Shown here in pieces: positions 34,555-46,500 of a stretch of 64,000 nucleotides of DNA (position 1 is its first letter; each line of letters starts with the position of its first letter). The position numbers and the translations under genes are program-made. Below the pieces are notes generated by a model. The model had not been told where the DNA came from. It saw only the letters and a list, made by a program, of their open reading frames with translations, and ran no database searches. The stretch is from contig VWZW01000522.1 of NCBI GenBank assembly GCA_013397115.1, positions 992,001 to 1,056,000 on the forward strand, given 5' to 3'. This stretch comes from Edolisoma coerulescens. Lineage: Eukaryota > Chordata > Aves > Passeriformes > Campephagidae.

Positions 34555-37500
34555 GTGCGTGCAGCCTCCTCCTCTTCCTTCTCCTCTTCCTGCCAGCGGC
34601 CGCCCTGTCCCGTCTGTCTCCTGGGGGCAGGAGGGCGGAGGGACCCCCTTTTCATTCCGCTGAGCGGGAAGGAGGGCTGTCAGAGGGGGATGGCCGCGTT
34701 TCTCCCTGTCGGAGGGTGCGTTGGATGTGAGGCTGAACTGCTTTCTCCCCTCGGAAAGTGTTGTGGACGGTGCTGACAAGGCTCTCCCACGCTTTGAGGG
34801 AGCTGTACAAGCGGCTTCGTATTTATCCTGCTCAGGCGTTTTGCAGGTCGCTGGGTTGAGGAGATGTAATGGGCCAATTACACAGTCCTTGCCTTTTACT
34901 GAGTAACAGCATCTTCGTCTGCTCCCAAATAGTTTCCACGTTAATTAAGTGATTATAAAGGTACTAGTGAAGATGTGAACCTGTAAGAGTGAAACATGGT
35001 GGTATTTTAAAAGGTATTGTTAACTTGTAATCATAACTTCAGCCTGGAGAAGAGAAGGCTTTGGGGTGACCTAATTTCAGCCTCCCAGTACCTGAAGGTA
35101 GCCGACAAGAAAGATAGGGAGAGACCCTTTTCTTACAGGGGCATGCAGTGAGAGGACAAGGAGGAATGGCTTCAGACTGAGAGTAGGTTTGGACTAGATG
35201 TATGGAAGAAATTCTTTACTGCCAGGGTGGTGAGGCACTGAAACAGGTTGTCTGGAGAAGCTGTGGATTCTCCATGCCTAGCAGTGTTCAAGGCCAGGCT
35301 GGATGGGACTCTGAGCAAACTGGTCTAGTGGCAGGTGTCCCTACCCGTAGCAGGAGATTGGAACCAGATGATCCTTAAGGTCCCTTCCAACCCAAACCAC
35401 TCTGTGATTCACATTTGGAAGGGAAAATGTTTTCCAGTTTTAGGTGCTGGCTCCCCTGCCCACTTGGCTTAAATTTGTTTTGCTTTTAAACTTACTTGCT
35501 CTTGTTTGGAGAACACCCATGAAGGGGAGAACTGCAAGCTTCTGTAATCAAAGGAGAGGCAAACTTCCAAAGTAAAGATTAGAAAACAATATAGTCATGC
35601 TAGCAAATGGAAGTTTTTGGTAGACATAAGCAGGGGGAGGGAAAGCAACTGATGTTCCCTTAAGGAAAACCACAAATCTTAGAAATGTTGCCTGTAAATC
35701 ATAGAATCACAGAATGGTTTGGGTTGGAAGGGACCTTAAATATCATATAGTTCCAAGCCCGTTGCCATGGGCAGGGACACCTTCCACTTGACCAGGTTGC
35801 TCAGAGCCCCGTCCAGCCTGGCCTTGAACGCTGCTGGGGATAGAGCATCCACAACCTCTCTGGGAAACCTGTTCCAGTGCCTCACCACCCTTACAGTAAA
35901 GAATTTCTTCTGTATAGCTAAACTAAATTTTGCCTCTTTCAGTTTGAAAAAAAATAGAAGGATGGTGTTTGGAATAAAGTAAACCTCACCTTTTATGCTT
36001 TGTAACCCATTGACCCATGTTTGAAAGTGTTTCCGAGGTTGGCAGTCTCCCTCCCTGCACAGGAAAGTAGATGTCATTGATGAAAGCCTGTAATTTAATG
36101 AAAAACTATAACCTAACAAAGTGTGTGTTCTTATTTGTATATTTAGTGACTATTAAATAAAATTGGTGTACTGAATTGATTTAATTTATAAGTGTATATT
36201 GGAATATCTGTGGAAAAATAAAGTGAACATTTTGGGGATTTTCTGTATCAAGAGAATAGTCTGCATGCTTTACAGCTCTGATTGTTGAGTTTGGATGATA
36301 ATACTTTGTTCAAAGTATCTTTTGACCAAAGTACAGCTCAGTTCAGTGTTTGTGCTACAGAGATGGTTGTTAGTCATTGAATATCTAACATTTGATTGCT
36401 GATGGGTATTTATTATTTTAAACAACTGAAGGTTTTTACTGTGGTACATCTTTGTCCAAAGTCAACCTATGGACAATTAATTTTTATTTTTAAACAGTGA
36501 ATTTATTGCAGAAGATGGTAATGAGAAGTTTTGGCAGTTCTTGGAAACTGTACGGGAATTAACAGTTTATAAGCAAGGAGGTAAGTTAAATAGCATGCTG
36601 GTGTTTAATATATTATCTTGTGCTGTATTTAACTTTGAAACATAACACATTAATTAGTTCCAGGCAGGTCAAGCCTGACTCTTCCGTTATTGCTTACTAG
36701 GTAGGTTTCTTTACGAATGTTGTAGCATATTTTCCCCTAAGAGCAATACTTGCAGAGGAGTTTAAAAAAAAAAAAAAGGAAGATGAGATGGACTGAACTG
36801 CTCTTACAATATGGAGCAGAAGTGTAAAAATTAGAGATACCTTCCTGCTTACGTGACTTGCCAAGAGCGTATGGGATATTGAGACTTCCATGTTTTCTGT
36901 AAGATGGTTGCTTGCAGAGCATAAAATCACACAAATAACTAAAATGAGAATACTAGCTAAAGGAAAAATTTAAAGAATTACCAGAAAATGTTTAATACTT
37001 GTACATAGCATGGAGACTGTTTTCTAGCATCAATACTGGTGTTTTAGAATAAAGGTTTATCTCTGACAAAATAGGACTAAAAAAGCCTTGCAGGATTAGA
37101 CAGAAAAATAATACATTGTTTAAAATTCGGAGAGAAGACCAAAGCATAAAATCCAGTAAAAGAAACATAGAAAGCCACCCCAGAAGAAACCTTGGAGAAC
37201 AGTTTACTAGAAATGTCCACGGTAATGAAGAACTGAGAAACCTCCAGGTCTTTATACCGGTTTGGTCAATATTAGACCTGCTTGCTAGGTCAACAGATGA
37301 ACAAGGTGAAAAAGGCTTCAAAACAAGGTAAGGCTGCTTCATTTTGCCCTTTACTTACAGAGTACAGAAAGTATAACTCTTTAGGCATGAGTGTGAGCAC
37401 CTAACACTACCACTGGAAGAGACTTGAGAGAAATTGAATGTTAAATTAATAGTCAAAAGTAATAAATTGTAGAAAGATCATGCAGAAAACGACAGTGAGA

Positions 37501-40500
37501 AGTGCAGGTACATGAAAAATGCTGTATAGGAGAGAGAAGACTTGAGAAACATTTCAACAATTGTGACTGACTGAACACAATTTTAAAAAGGTTGTGGTGT
37601 GCATGTGATAATGTTATTTGAGTGGTCAGCAATGCCCAAAGCAGCCAATAGACTTAGAAGATTACTAGGAAGGGAACAGGGACACACGTGGTAAACATAA
37701 TTTTGCTGCTTTTGATTCTATGATGTACTTTTGTGTCAAGTACAGTGTGATATTTGACTTTACTGTCTCCCTGTGTTTTTCTCATCATTTCTTTAGAATG
37801 GAAGAAGTACAAGCAGAAAACGTACTAAGAACTGTGATTTTAGTTGTAGAGTATCAACTGGAAAAATTAAAAAAACCACCCCAAAATTATTGTGAGAGGA
37901 TAATCTCACGGTCAGAAGTATATACAAAACCAGAGAGAGTCACTGAGAACAGAATGCCCAGGTGGTGAATGTTGCTAAAAGACATTCTGTATAAGGCACG
38001 AGGACACAGAAAATGGAAGTAGATGCAGAATTTGACCTGTGGTCGGCTGCTAGTAGCATTTTACTTATGTGTTGACAAGTGCTGTTGACTAATGCTGTGT
38101 TGGAACCCTGGATTCTGAGGTTTTTAACCTTCCTGTGCTTACAGACAGTGATCCTCAAAAATGCACTGCATTTGACCTGAGACCTTGGGAGAGACTGCCA
38201 AAACTCTATGATAGCAGTGAGATGGCTACTGTGTAATTGTAAATAAGTGTGTTATAACACTGGGTGGAATATATAAAAATGTAGAATTTTTGGGATATAG
38301 TAATAAGTAATATGAATGTAATGAGATGGAGGATTTTGGGTGTAAGCTAATTTCACTTCTCTTCCTTCTTCTTCACAAACTTAAGTGCTTTAGTATTAGT
38401 TTAAAATTTCCGCAATGCAGAGCCTAGCAAAATTAGTTATTGGAAGTAGATTATGGGTGATTTGGGCTTTAAAAGACCTTAGAAGACAGAACTCACAGCC
38501 ATTATCCACCTTGTTAACTAGAGAGCATAGGCTGTGTGACTGTAACATTGATAAGAAAATAATAAACAAAATTAAGTCTGTGAAAGGGAAAGCCTCTCTG
38601 CGTTTTCATCCAAAACCTGAGTAAAAGAGCAAAGAGCTGACGGAGGAGAAGAAATAATACAAACCTGTCAATGCTGTTTAAAGTCTTTGTCAGCACACAG
38701 GACAGTGGCATGTGTTACACCCTCCAAAAGGTTCTGAATGACACAAAGCTGGGAGGAGAAGCTGAAAGGTAAGACTGTAATTAGAGGGACCTTGGCAGGC
38801 TGGAGAGACAGGCTAACAGAAACTTTGGGAAATTCAGCAAAGGCACTTTACAGACTCCCTGCACATGGGCTGGAATAATCTCAGCAACAGCATAATCTTG
38901 GTGCTGACTGACTGAATAGTGGTTTTTTGAGAGACAGAATGGGGATCCTTGCAAACAGTGAGAAGGCCAACTACATACCAGGCTGCAGCAGCAAGAGTAT
39001 AGCCAACACATCAAAGAAAGTGTTTATTCGATTGTATGTGGCACTTGTAAGACTGAACCTGGGGTGCTGGGGCTCCCTGTGAAAAGAAAGACAAGAATCC
39101 ATCATTGGAGCAAGTCTAGGAGAGGATCTCTGCAGTGGTTAGGGAGCTGGAGCAGACTTCTGAGGAAAGGCTGAGAGGACTGTGAACCTGAGAACGAGAG
39201 GAGTAAGGAGAGACATTGTATCTTCAGCTTCCTAATAGAAAAATGTGCGAAGAAAGTGGAACCAGACCCTTCTTGAAGGTATGCAGCAGTATGAAAAAAA
39301 GCAAAGGGCAGAAGTTGAAATGTGGAAATTGTGGTTAGATACCAGAGAAAATGTTTTTGCCATGGGATTGGGTAAACACTGAAACTGACTGCTCCAGGAG
39401 GCTCTGGAATCTCTATTCATTGAGATAATTCAAAATTCTGCTGCATGAGGCCTTGAGCAGCCTAGTCAAGACTTGAAATTATATCTCTAAGTAACAGTTC
39501 AAATGAGGTGACCTCCAGAAGTCACTTTTAACTTACTCTTTTTTTTCTATGAGTGGTTTAGATGCAGTTGGTATTGCCTTGAGATAAGACTGCTGTATTA
39601 GATGATGTGTCAGAGGTTTTTTTTTATCAGCCATCTCTTTTCTGCTTGGTTGGAACACACTTTCCAAGGAATTTGAAGCTTTAATGACATTTATTATTAG
39701 TGACACAGATGTCTGTTGAAATTAGCGGTTAGTTAAATACCTACATCACCTGGATAAACTCTGTGATTGAGAATAAATAAATTACAGTAGAATGATTTCC
39801 GTGACCTATCATGCCAATGAACTGTTAGATGCTGGCAGCTGGGAACCTTGAGACTGTACTAAAATACTACTTTAATTAAGCATATTGAGCAGTTGATGTG
39901 TATATTTATCTTTATGGCCAACACATACCTATGACAAGAGTGCAGGAAAATTTGAAGTTCTGGCACCAAGTGGCTTTCCTAAAAGTGAAGTCATAGTTGG
40001 AGTAGTCTTAATCTAAGGAAATGGACACTCTTAATGTACGGGAAGTCTGCATTAGACGTTTACAATAAACTGGTCAGCTTGAGTGAAGAATCTGGTGCTG
40101 CAAGACTGCAGTGGCACCGTTCACTGCGAGGTGTGCAATAGTTTACATCTGAGGAGAAGTTGGTTCTCTATATGGTGTGGAATGGGTTCTGTCTTAGCTT
40201 CTGCACGTCATGACTCATTGACGTAGAGGGAGTTCATGATGTGTTAAAGTTGATGCAGCAAGAGCTACTTGTGTAAATTAAAGGATCTCGCTGAAAAAGG
40301 ATTGGCTGGGGCAGTTGACTTTTCAATTCTCTGAGCGATGCCAGGAGTAGACAGGATGAATAAACAGGAAATAAAAGCTTTGTTGTTTGTTTAAATAGAA
40401 ACATTTTCATAAAAGATAAACAATTCCTAGATTTGAAGCTGAAAATCTGAGTTTATGAAGGTATTGGATGATAGATTTGTATCCCAACATACTGTTGAAT

Positions 40501-43500
40501 GTTTCAGAAGAGCCGTAAAGTGTTAAAGCTAGAAGGCAACTTAAAAAATCAAATAGGGTAACTTGCTTTTTTTCTTCTAAATCCTCCCTTGGATGATTTT
40601 CAATCTGATTTTTTTAATCAGTTCTCAGAACTTGTTTTAAATTTAGAATAATCAACATCGCTTGTTAATTTGCTCATTTAAAATATTTAGCATTACCAAA
40701 TTAGGTTTATTAATGGTCTGTTTAGCTGTGATATTTGTAGCAATTTACTGGATTTGGTAGGAATTATGTACATGGAATTTGGTAAAATATTTAGTCTGGT
40801 GATGTATTCAGTGTTTTGTTTTGTTTTGTTTTTTTTTTAATATGAACACAAATCAACTTGGGCAGCATCTTGATTGTACCATATGGAAAACATGAACCAG
40901 TTAGTGATGGGATACACTGTATTTAAGTAATGTGAGGTCTTCAGGTAACATGGGCAACATCGTTTATATCTCCTTAATGTGCAACATATTTTCTGCCAGG
41001 CCTGTGAAATACTTGGAAAGGCAGATGATGCTATTTTGAGGTGCAGGTATGTTATAAAGAAATCAAAGCTGCAAAAATTTCTTACTAAAACCAGCACTTA
41101 CGAAGCACTGAGGACGGCATTTTAAACTTGCTGCTTTTATATCCCTAAAGGTTAATTTATGATCGCGGAGGGAAGGTAAGTAGCCAGTTCCTGCCGACTA
41201 GTTATCACTTGAGTGTTTCCTGTCTTCCCAAGGGCTTCAGTTTATATATTGAATTTTCAGCAGCCTCATAATTATATATTAAAAACCAAACCAAAACCAA
41301 CACACTAACATATTTTCTCAATGGAAACAATTTTCTCTGAAAAAAAAGTAACAGTATATTTCATATAAACAACAATCATGCAAATTATTTTTTGCAATCT
41401 AGAAGACTACACATTATTCAGAACTAAATTAGACAAGTATTTTTTGTGTGTATATAAACCTTAAAGATTCAAGAGGAATCAGTTTCACAAACATGGCATT
41501 TCTCTACTAATAATGCAATAAAATAAAGTATTCCCTCTTCACTGGCATCTTGCTTGAATGGCAGAGATTTGACTGGCCAGTAATTGCCTGAACTGCTGTT
41601 ACCTGGGGTCTCTAATTCCCTAGCTGATCTGTGGATCCAGACATACATATCTAGGCAGTAGGAACAATCCTCATACTTCCATCCCACAGAATAATTATTC
41701 CAGCACACTGTGTTTTTCTGATTAATTATGTCCCTTATATTTATTCTCCCTACCTCCTGTGCCTCAGTACTTTGAATTCTCGTGTGGGTTACCAGCATAT
41801 ATTCAGATTAATTTTGTGCTGTGTGTGCTTGAGGTCTGAGGAGCTGTGCTATAATACTTTCTTATCTTTTATGACTGCCCTGGTTGTCTCTTCTAATTAT
41901 TTTTAACTTACCTGTGATAAAAGATACTGCTGTAAATTGTGGATCGTAAATGTCAACATTTAAATGTGAGTCCGCTTAGCTGGCTGTTCAGTTCTTGCTG
42001 TAGTCAATCTGATCAATTTGGCTACAGGAGCTGAGAGAGCTTTTCAGCTGACAAATTAGGGCATCCTCAGAGTGTGCTTTTCAGGTTTTGTTGGCTGCTA
42101 GACTATAGTTCTCATGGCTAGGATGAAAGTTCACAGATATTAAGCTTACACATGTGTATTCAGATGTCTGGAGCTGTATCCCGTTAATGTGATTTCTTTT
42201 ATTTACTTTTAAATAGACTTTTTTAATTATTTAGTGGTAATATGCTCTCATGCAGGATTTTATAACTAGAGAAATCTGATTCTTTGTGATTCCCTGTAAC
42301 ATCCTAAGAAACTTACTATGACTTCTGCTCTTTTGGCAATGTTAAAATGAGCCTGGCAGACAAGTAGTTGCCAAATCTCAAGGATTCAATACTATATGAA
42401 AATAATTTGCAAAGCTCAAACCATAGTTCTGATTAATTGAAATTAGCTCAGTTGGTTAGAGCATGGTGTGCTAATAACACCAAGGTCACAGGTTCAGTCC
42501 ATGTACAAGCCTTAAGAGTCCGCTTAAGTCCACTGTAGTGTTGAACTTGAGGATCCTTGTGGGTTCCTTCTAGCTCAGAATATTCTGTGTATGTAATAAA
42601 CTCTAAAAATTGGTTTTGCATTAGGTGGCTCATATAGCATTTGACGTGGATTCATGTGTCTTGGTGAAGTTTAAAGTACAGTTGTATTCTAAGTGATGCC
42701 AACAGTGTTAATGGAAGTTGAAGTAGTAGGAGTGAATGCATGATTTGATAAATAAATCCTTGTCAATGTTGTACAGTCATTTTTGAAGGCAGATTAAAAA
42801 CTATCCTTTTCTTTTTTTTTTTACTTATTAAAATTATCATAATCATCTTCCAGGAAAAAATATGTCAGCTGTTTTAAATACAGCAGTGAAAGCATAGATG
42901 AAATTTGTAAGCCAAAAAATTTAAAGACTTATGGTAAAAATACTTTATTGAGGCAGGATTTTTAGAATTATATATTTACTGGCTCTTCGTTGTCTTCAAT
43001 AGGATGTTATTTGGGGCTGAGTGGAGAGGCAGCAATTTCAGATTTAATTTTATTTTCTGGAGATAATTTGAAGAAAATTTTAAAATATAGTTATTGAAAA
43101 AAAGTTTCAATCTGGAAGGATTTTTTCCTTCCAAATTTTTATATTCACTGTTTTCAATGTGTGAAGCCAAATTTGTCTCATTTAGAATCACAAAATCATT
43201 AAGGTTGGAAAAGGCCTCCAAAGCTGAGTTCAGCCTTTGACCAATTGCCACTCTGCCAATCAAACCATAGCACCAAATGCCACTCCCAGTCACTTCTTGA
43301 ACAGCTCCAAGGATGGTGACTGCACCACCTCCCTGGGCAGCCCATTCTAATGCTCAACCACCTTTCAGTGAAAGAATTCTTCCCAATGTCCAACCTGAAC
43401 CTCCCCTGGCACAGCTTGAGGCCGATTCTTCTTGTCCTGTCGATATTTGGCAGGGAAATGAGGCTGACCCCTACCTGGATATCACTCTCTGCAACCACCT

Positions 43501-46500
43501 TAAAGGAGGGTGTAAGGTCTCCCTTGAGCCTCCTCTTCTCCAGGCTAAACACCCCCACCTCCCTCATCTGCTCCTCAAAGGACTTGTGCTGTAGAGCCTT
43601 CACCAGCTTCGTTGCCATTTGGGTTCTGCCAGGGCTATGTGTGGGTGTAGAGAACACAGATTGTTATTTATATTAAATTCAATGGATGAAAAACCTATCA
43701 TATGTCATAGACTAACCCCAGTTGGCAACTAAGTAGCACATGTCCACTCTCTGTTGTCGCCAGGGGGATGAGGAAGAGCATTAGGAAAAGGTAAAACCTG
43801 TGGGTTGAGATAGAAACTGTTTCATAATTAAAATAAAGTGAAATATAATAATAATAACAACAGGAAAAAGAGAGAGAGGAATAAAACTTCTCTCAAGTGA
43901 TGCACAATACAATTGCTCATCACCCACTGACCGATGGCCAGCCTGTCCCCAAGCAGAGATCGACAACTCCCAGCCAACTTCCCAGTTTATGTACTGAGCA
44001 GGACATTCCACGGTATGGAATGGCCCTTTGGCCAGTTCAGGTCAGCTTCTCCTGGCTCTGCTGCCTCCCAGCTTCTTGTGCACCTCCTTGCTGGCAGAGC
44101 ATGGGAAACTGAAAGGTCCTTGACTCAAGGTAAGCACTACTTAGCCACAACTAAAACTTCAGTGTGTTATCAACATTATTCTATTGAATCAAAAAAAAAA
44201 ATTAAAATATGAGAAAATTAACTTTACTCCTGCTGAAATGAGGACATAATACAGAATTCATGAGAAGGAGCTTTTATACACTTACACACTTACCTAATAT
44301 TGGGGTTTTTTCTGGTGAATTACCGCAAACTCAGCCTTTCTAAATAATGAGTTTTAAGGAGGAGAGGGCAGAAAGGAGATACTTGAGGCTTTGAGAGCAA
44401 AAGAAGATTTTTTTTTTACAACCACGACAGGGTTGTAAAGAGGAAAATGAGAGGATAGGAGCTGCTTAGTTATGAAAATTGAATATGCCTCTAGAATGAG
44501 AATTGAAGGTTAATTATTTCCAACCAATGTTCTGTATTACTTCTGTCATTCCCAGAGACCATCCACCTATCTTCTTACTCAGAGTCCTGATTTTGACCTT
44601 GAAAATACAGGATATGCAGGGAGGGGGGAAGCTACTTCATGTGTTGCAACCATTCTCATACTCTTGTTGATCATCTATTTTTAAGGAAGAACTAGAATAT
44701 GTGAGAGTAGCCCAAAGAATGACACCTTTAGAAGATTTTTATTTATGTAAATTGCATGGTTGGAGGGTTTCAAAGCTAAATGTGAGGAAATTATTTGTAA
44801 AATAGTGCTCTATTCAGGACTTTCCATACAAGTTTTTCAAGAGACATTGTTGTTGAGTGGGTTTTTATATTGTTGAAAATAATTTAGATATTAACTAGTG
44901 CTATTGAGCTCTCTTTTGTTGTTTTTATGTTATATTAGGCCTCCGGATTCATAGGAAAGGAAACAGTTATTAGTGGACAACACTGAAGACTTTTGAATGA
45001 CAAGCAGCACTGGCATTAATGCTTGCCTGTTATGTAGCACAGGTAGATATGCCACATCATTTAGGGCTAAATACTAAAAGTTTGTCTTTTCTTTTGTTTT
45101 TTCTCTCTTCAACAGATTCAGAGTACTCCTATTACAATTTAATCTTGAAGAAAGCAGGACAGTTTTTATCCAATTTGCAAATCAATCTATTGAAGTTTGC
45201 ACTTTCCATACGGGCTTATTCTCCAACTGTTCAGATGTTTCAGCAGGTGACAGTATTGCCTGATATATTTGTTACATGATGTATGTATGAATGGGGTGTT
45301 TTGGCTAAACGATGTTCATTGTTACAGTTCAGTAAAATGTATGCCAATGTTATTTGGAATCAAGCATGATAAAGGTGATGCTTTATAAGCTGGTTATATT
45401 GACAGGGACAAATATTCATGTTCAGTTGTATGGATAGCATTCCTTTCAGGGTAGAATTTATTTGCGATTGTTCATTTTTTTAAACTCAGGTCGTGGGAAT
45501 TTTTTGCATTGCTTCAAATAATCCTGTGGGAATTCAGACATTCCCAGAGCAGGACATTTCCTGTAGCTTCAAGTAATTTATATTTGTTATTTAGTGGATT
45601 TCTCATCTTTCTCATTGTTTTAGTATTTGAAAAGTTGAAAAATAGAAAAATCTCTTTTATTAATAAAAAAGTGAGTGGACATAAATTCACTGTGCCTCTA
45701 AACCTAAAACCCCTACTCCTCCTTTTGCAGTGCCACCTTTAAGATAAAGTGAGAAATCCATGTTTCTGAAATGTAATAAGCTGTAATAGAGTTAGGGAGT
45801 TTTGCAGGTGTTCTCTGGAAGAATATCATGATCTCAGACTCATGACTTTTTGTTTTTACCTTTCAGCTGGTGAATCCAGAGTCACTGACATGCAGTCATG
45901 TGATTCCCAATTCATATTGGAATAGCTGAGTACAGTTTAAAAAAACAGGCAGGAGATGGGAAAGAGAGAGAATCAAAAATTGGCATTATTTGTTTGGGAT
46001 TTATTGGTTTAGAAGTCTTATCTTTGTGTGTTAACGTGATTGCTGATAGCTCAGAGTACAGGCTGTGATTTCAGCTTGTGGAGGAGATTTCTCAGTCCTG
46101 TCTTTACAGAACATAAATGTACTTTTAATTTTCTGGAGTATGACTGCATTTAATAGTCTCACAAAGGTTATAGGGTCTTAATCTTTCAATATTTTTCTTT
46201 TTTTTTTCCCCCCCACATGTACCTGGTTTTGAATGGGCTTAATTAGAAACACAACTTAATGGCAGCTGTTGAGTTATTTTAATCAAAGGGATGTGAGTTT
46301 AGGTTGAAGTGCAATCAAAGCATTCTGGTTGAGTATAATTGTTGAAATATTAGATTGCAGCTGATGAACCTCCACCAGAAGGCTGCAGTGCATTTGTGGT
46401 TATCCATGAGAAGCACACCTGTAAGACTAATGAAATGAAAAAGCTGCTGAAGAAGGCTACTAAGAGGTAAATATAATGATCTGGTTTAAGAGGAAAAATA

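Larger units (their letters stand above)
34555..36497 (+). other. UGGT2: UGGT2 intron 1
   Basis: The first 100 bases are still CpG island; the rest is AT-rich. It contains two CR1 copies in opposite orientations (35038-35410 and 35699-35950). Confidence 0.85.
36581..45115 (+). other. UGGT2: UGGT2 intron 2
   Basis: The longest complete intron here, 8.5 kb. It holds an old CR1 (38665-39552), a tRNA-Ile SINE (42437-42596), a reverse CR1 (43183-43640), an ERVL-type LTR (43703-44246) and a (GTTTT)n tract near 40813-40838. Nothing coding was recognised in the remainder. Confidence 0.85.

Noticed and set aside
34174..34776. 200-codon open frame over the UGGT2 promoter and exon 1
   Set aside because: CpG-island shadow in another frame; Arg/Ala/Gly-rich translation and no family, while the UGGT2 frame is clear.
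42437..42511. Functional tRNA-Ile gene
   Set aside because: Two extra bases in the anticodon stem, poor acceptor pairing and a CR1-like tail show it is a SINE head.
43199..43676. Overlapping open frames on both strands
   Set aside because: Shadows of the reverse CR1 at 43183-43640.
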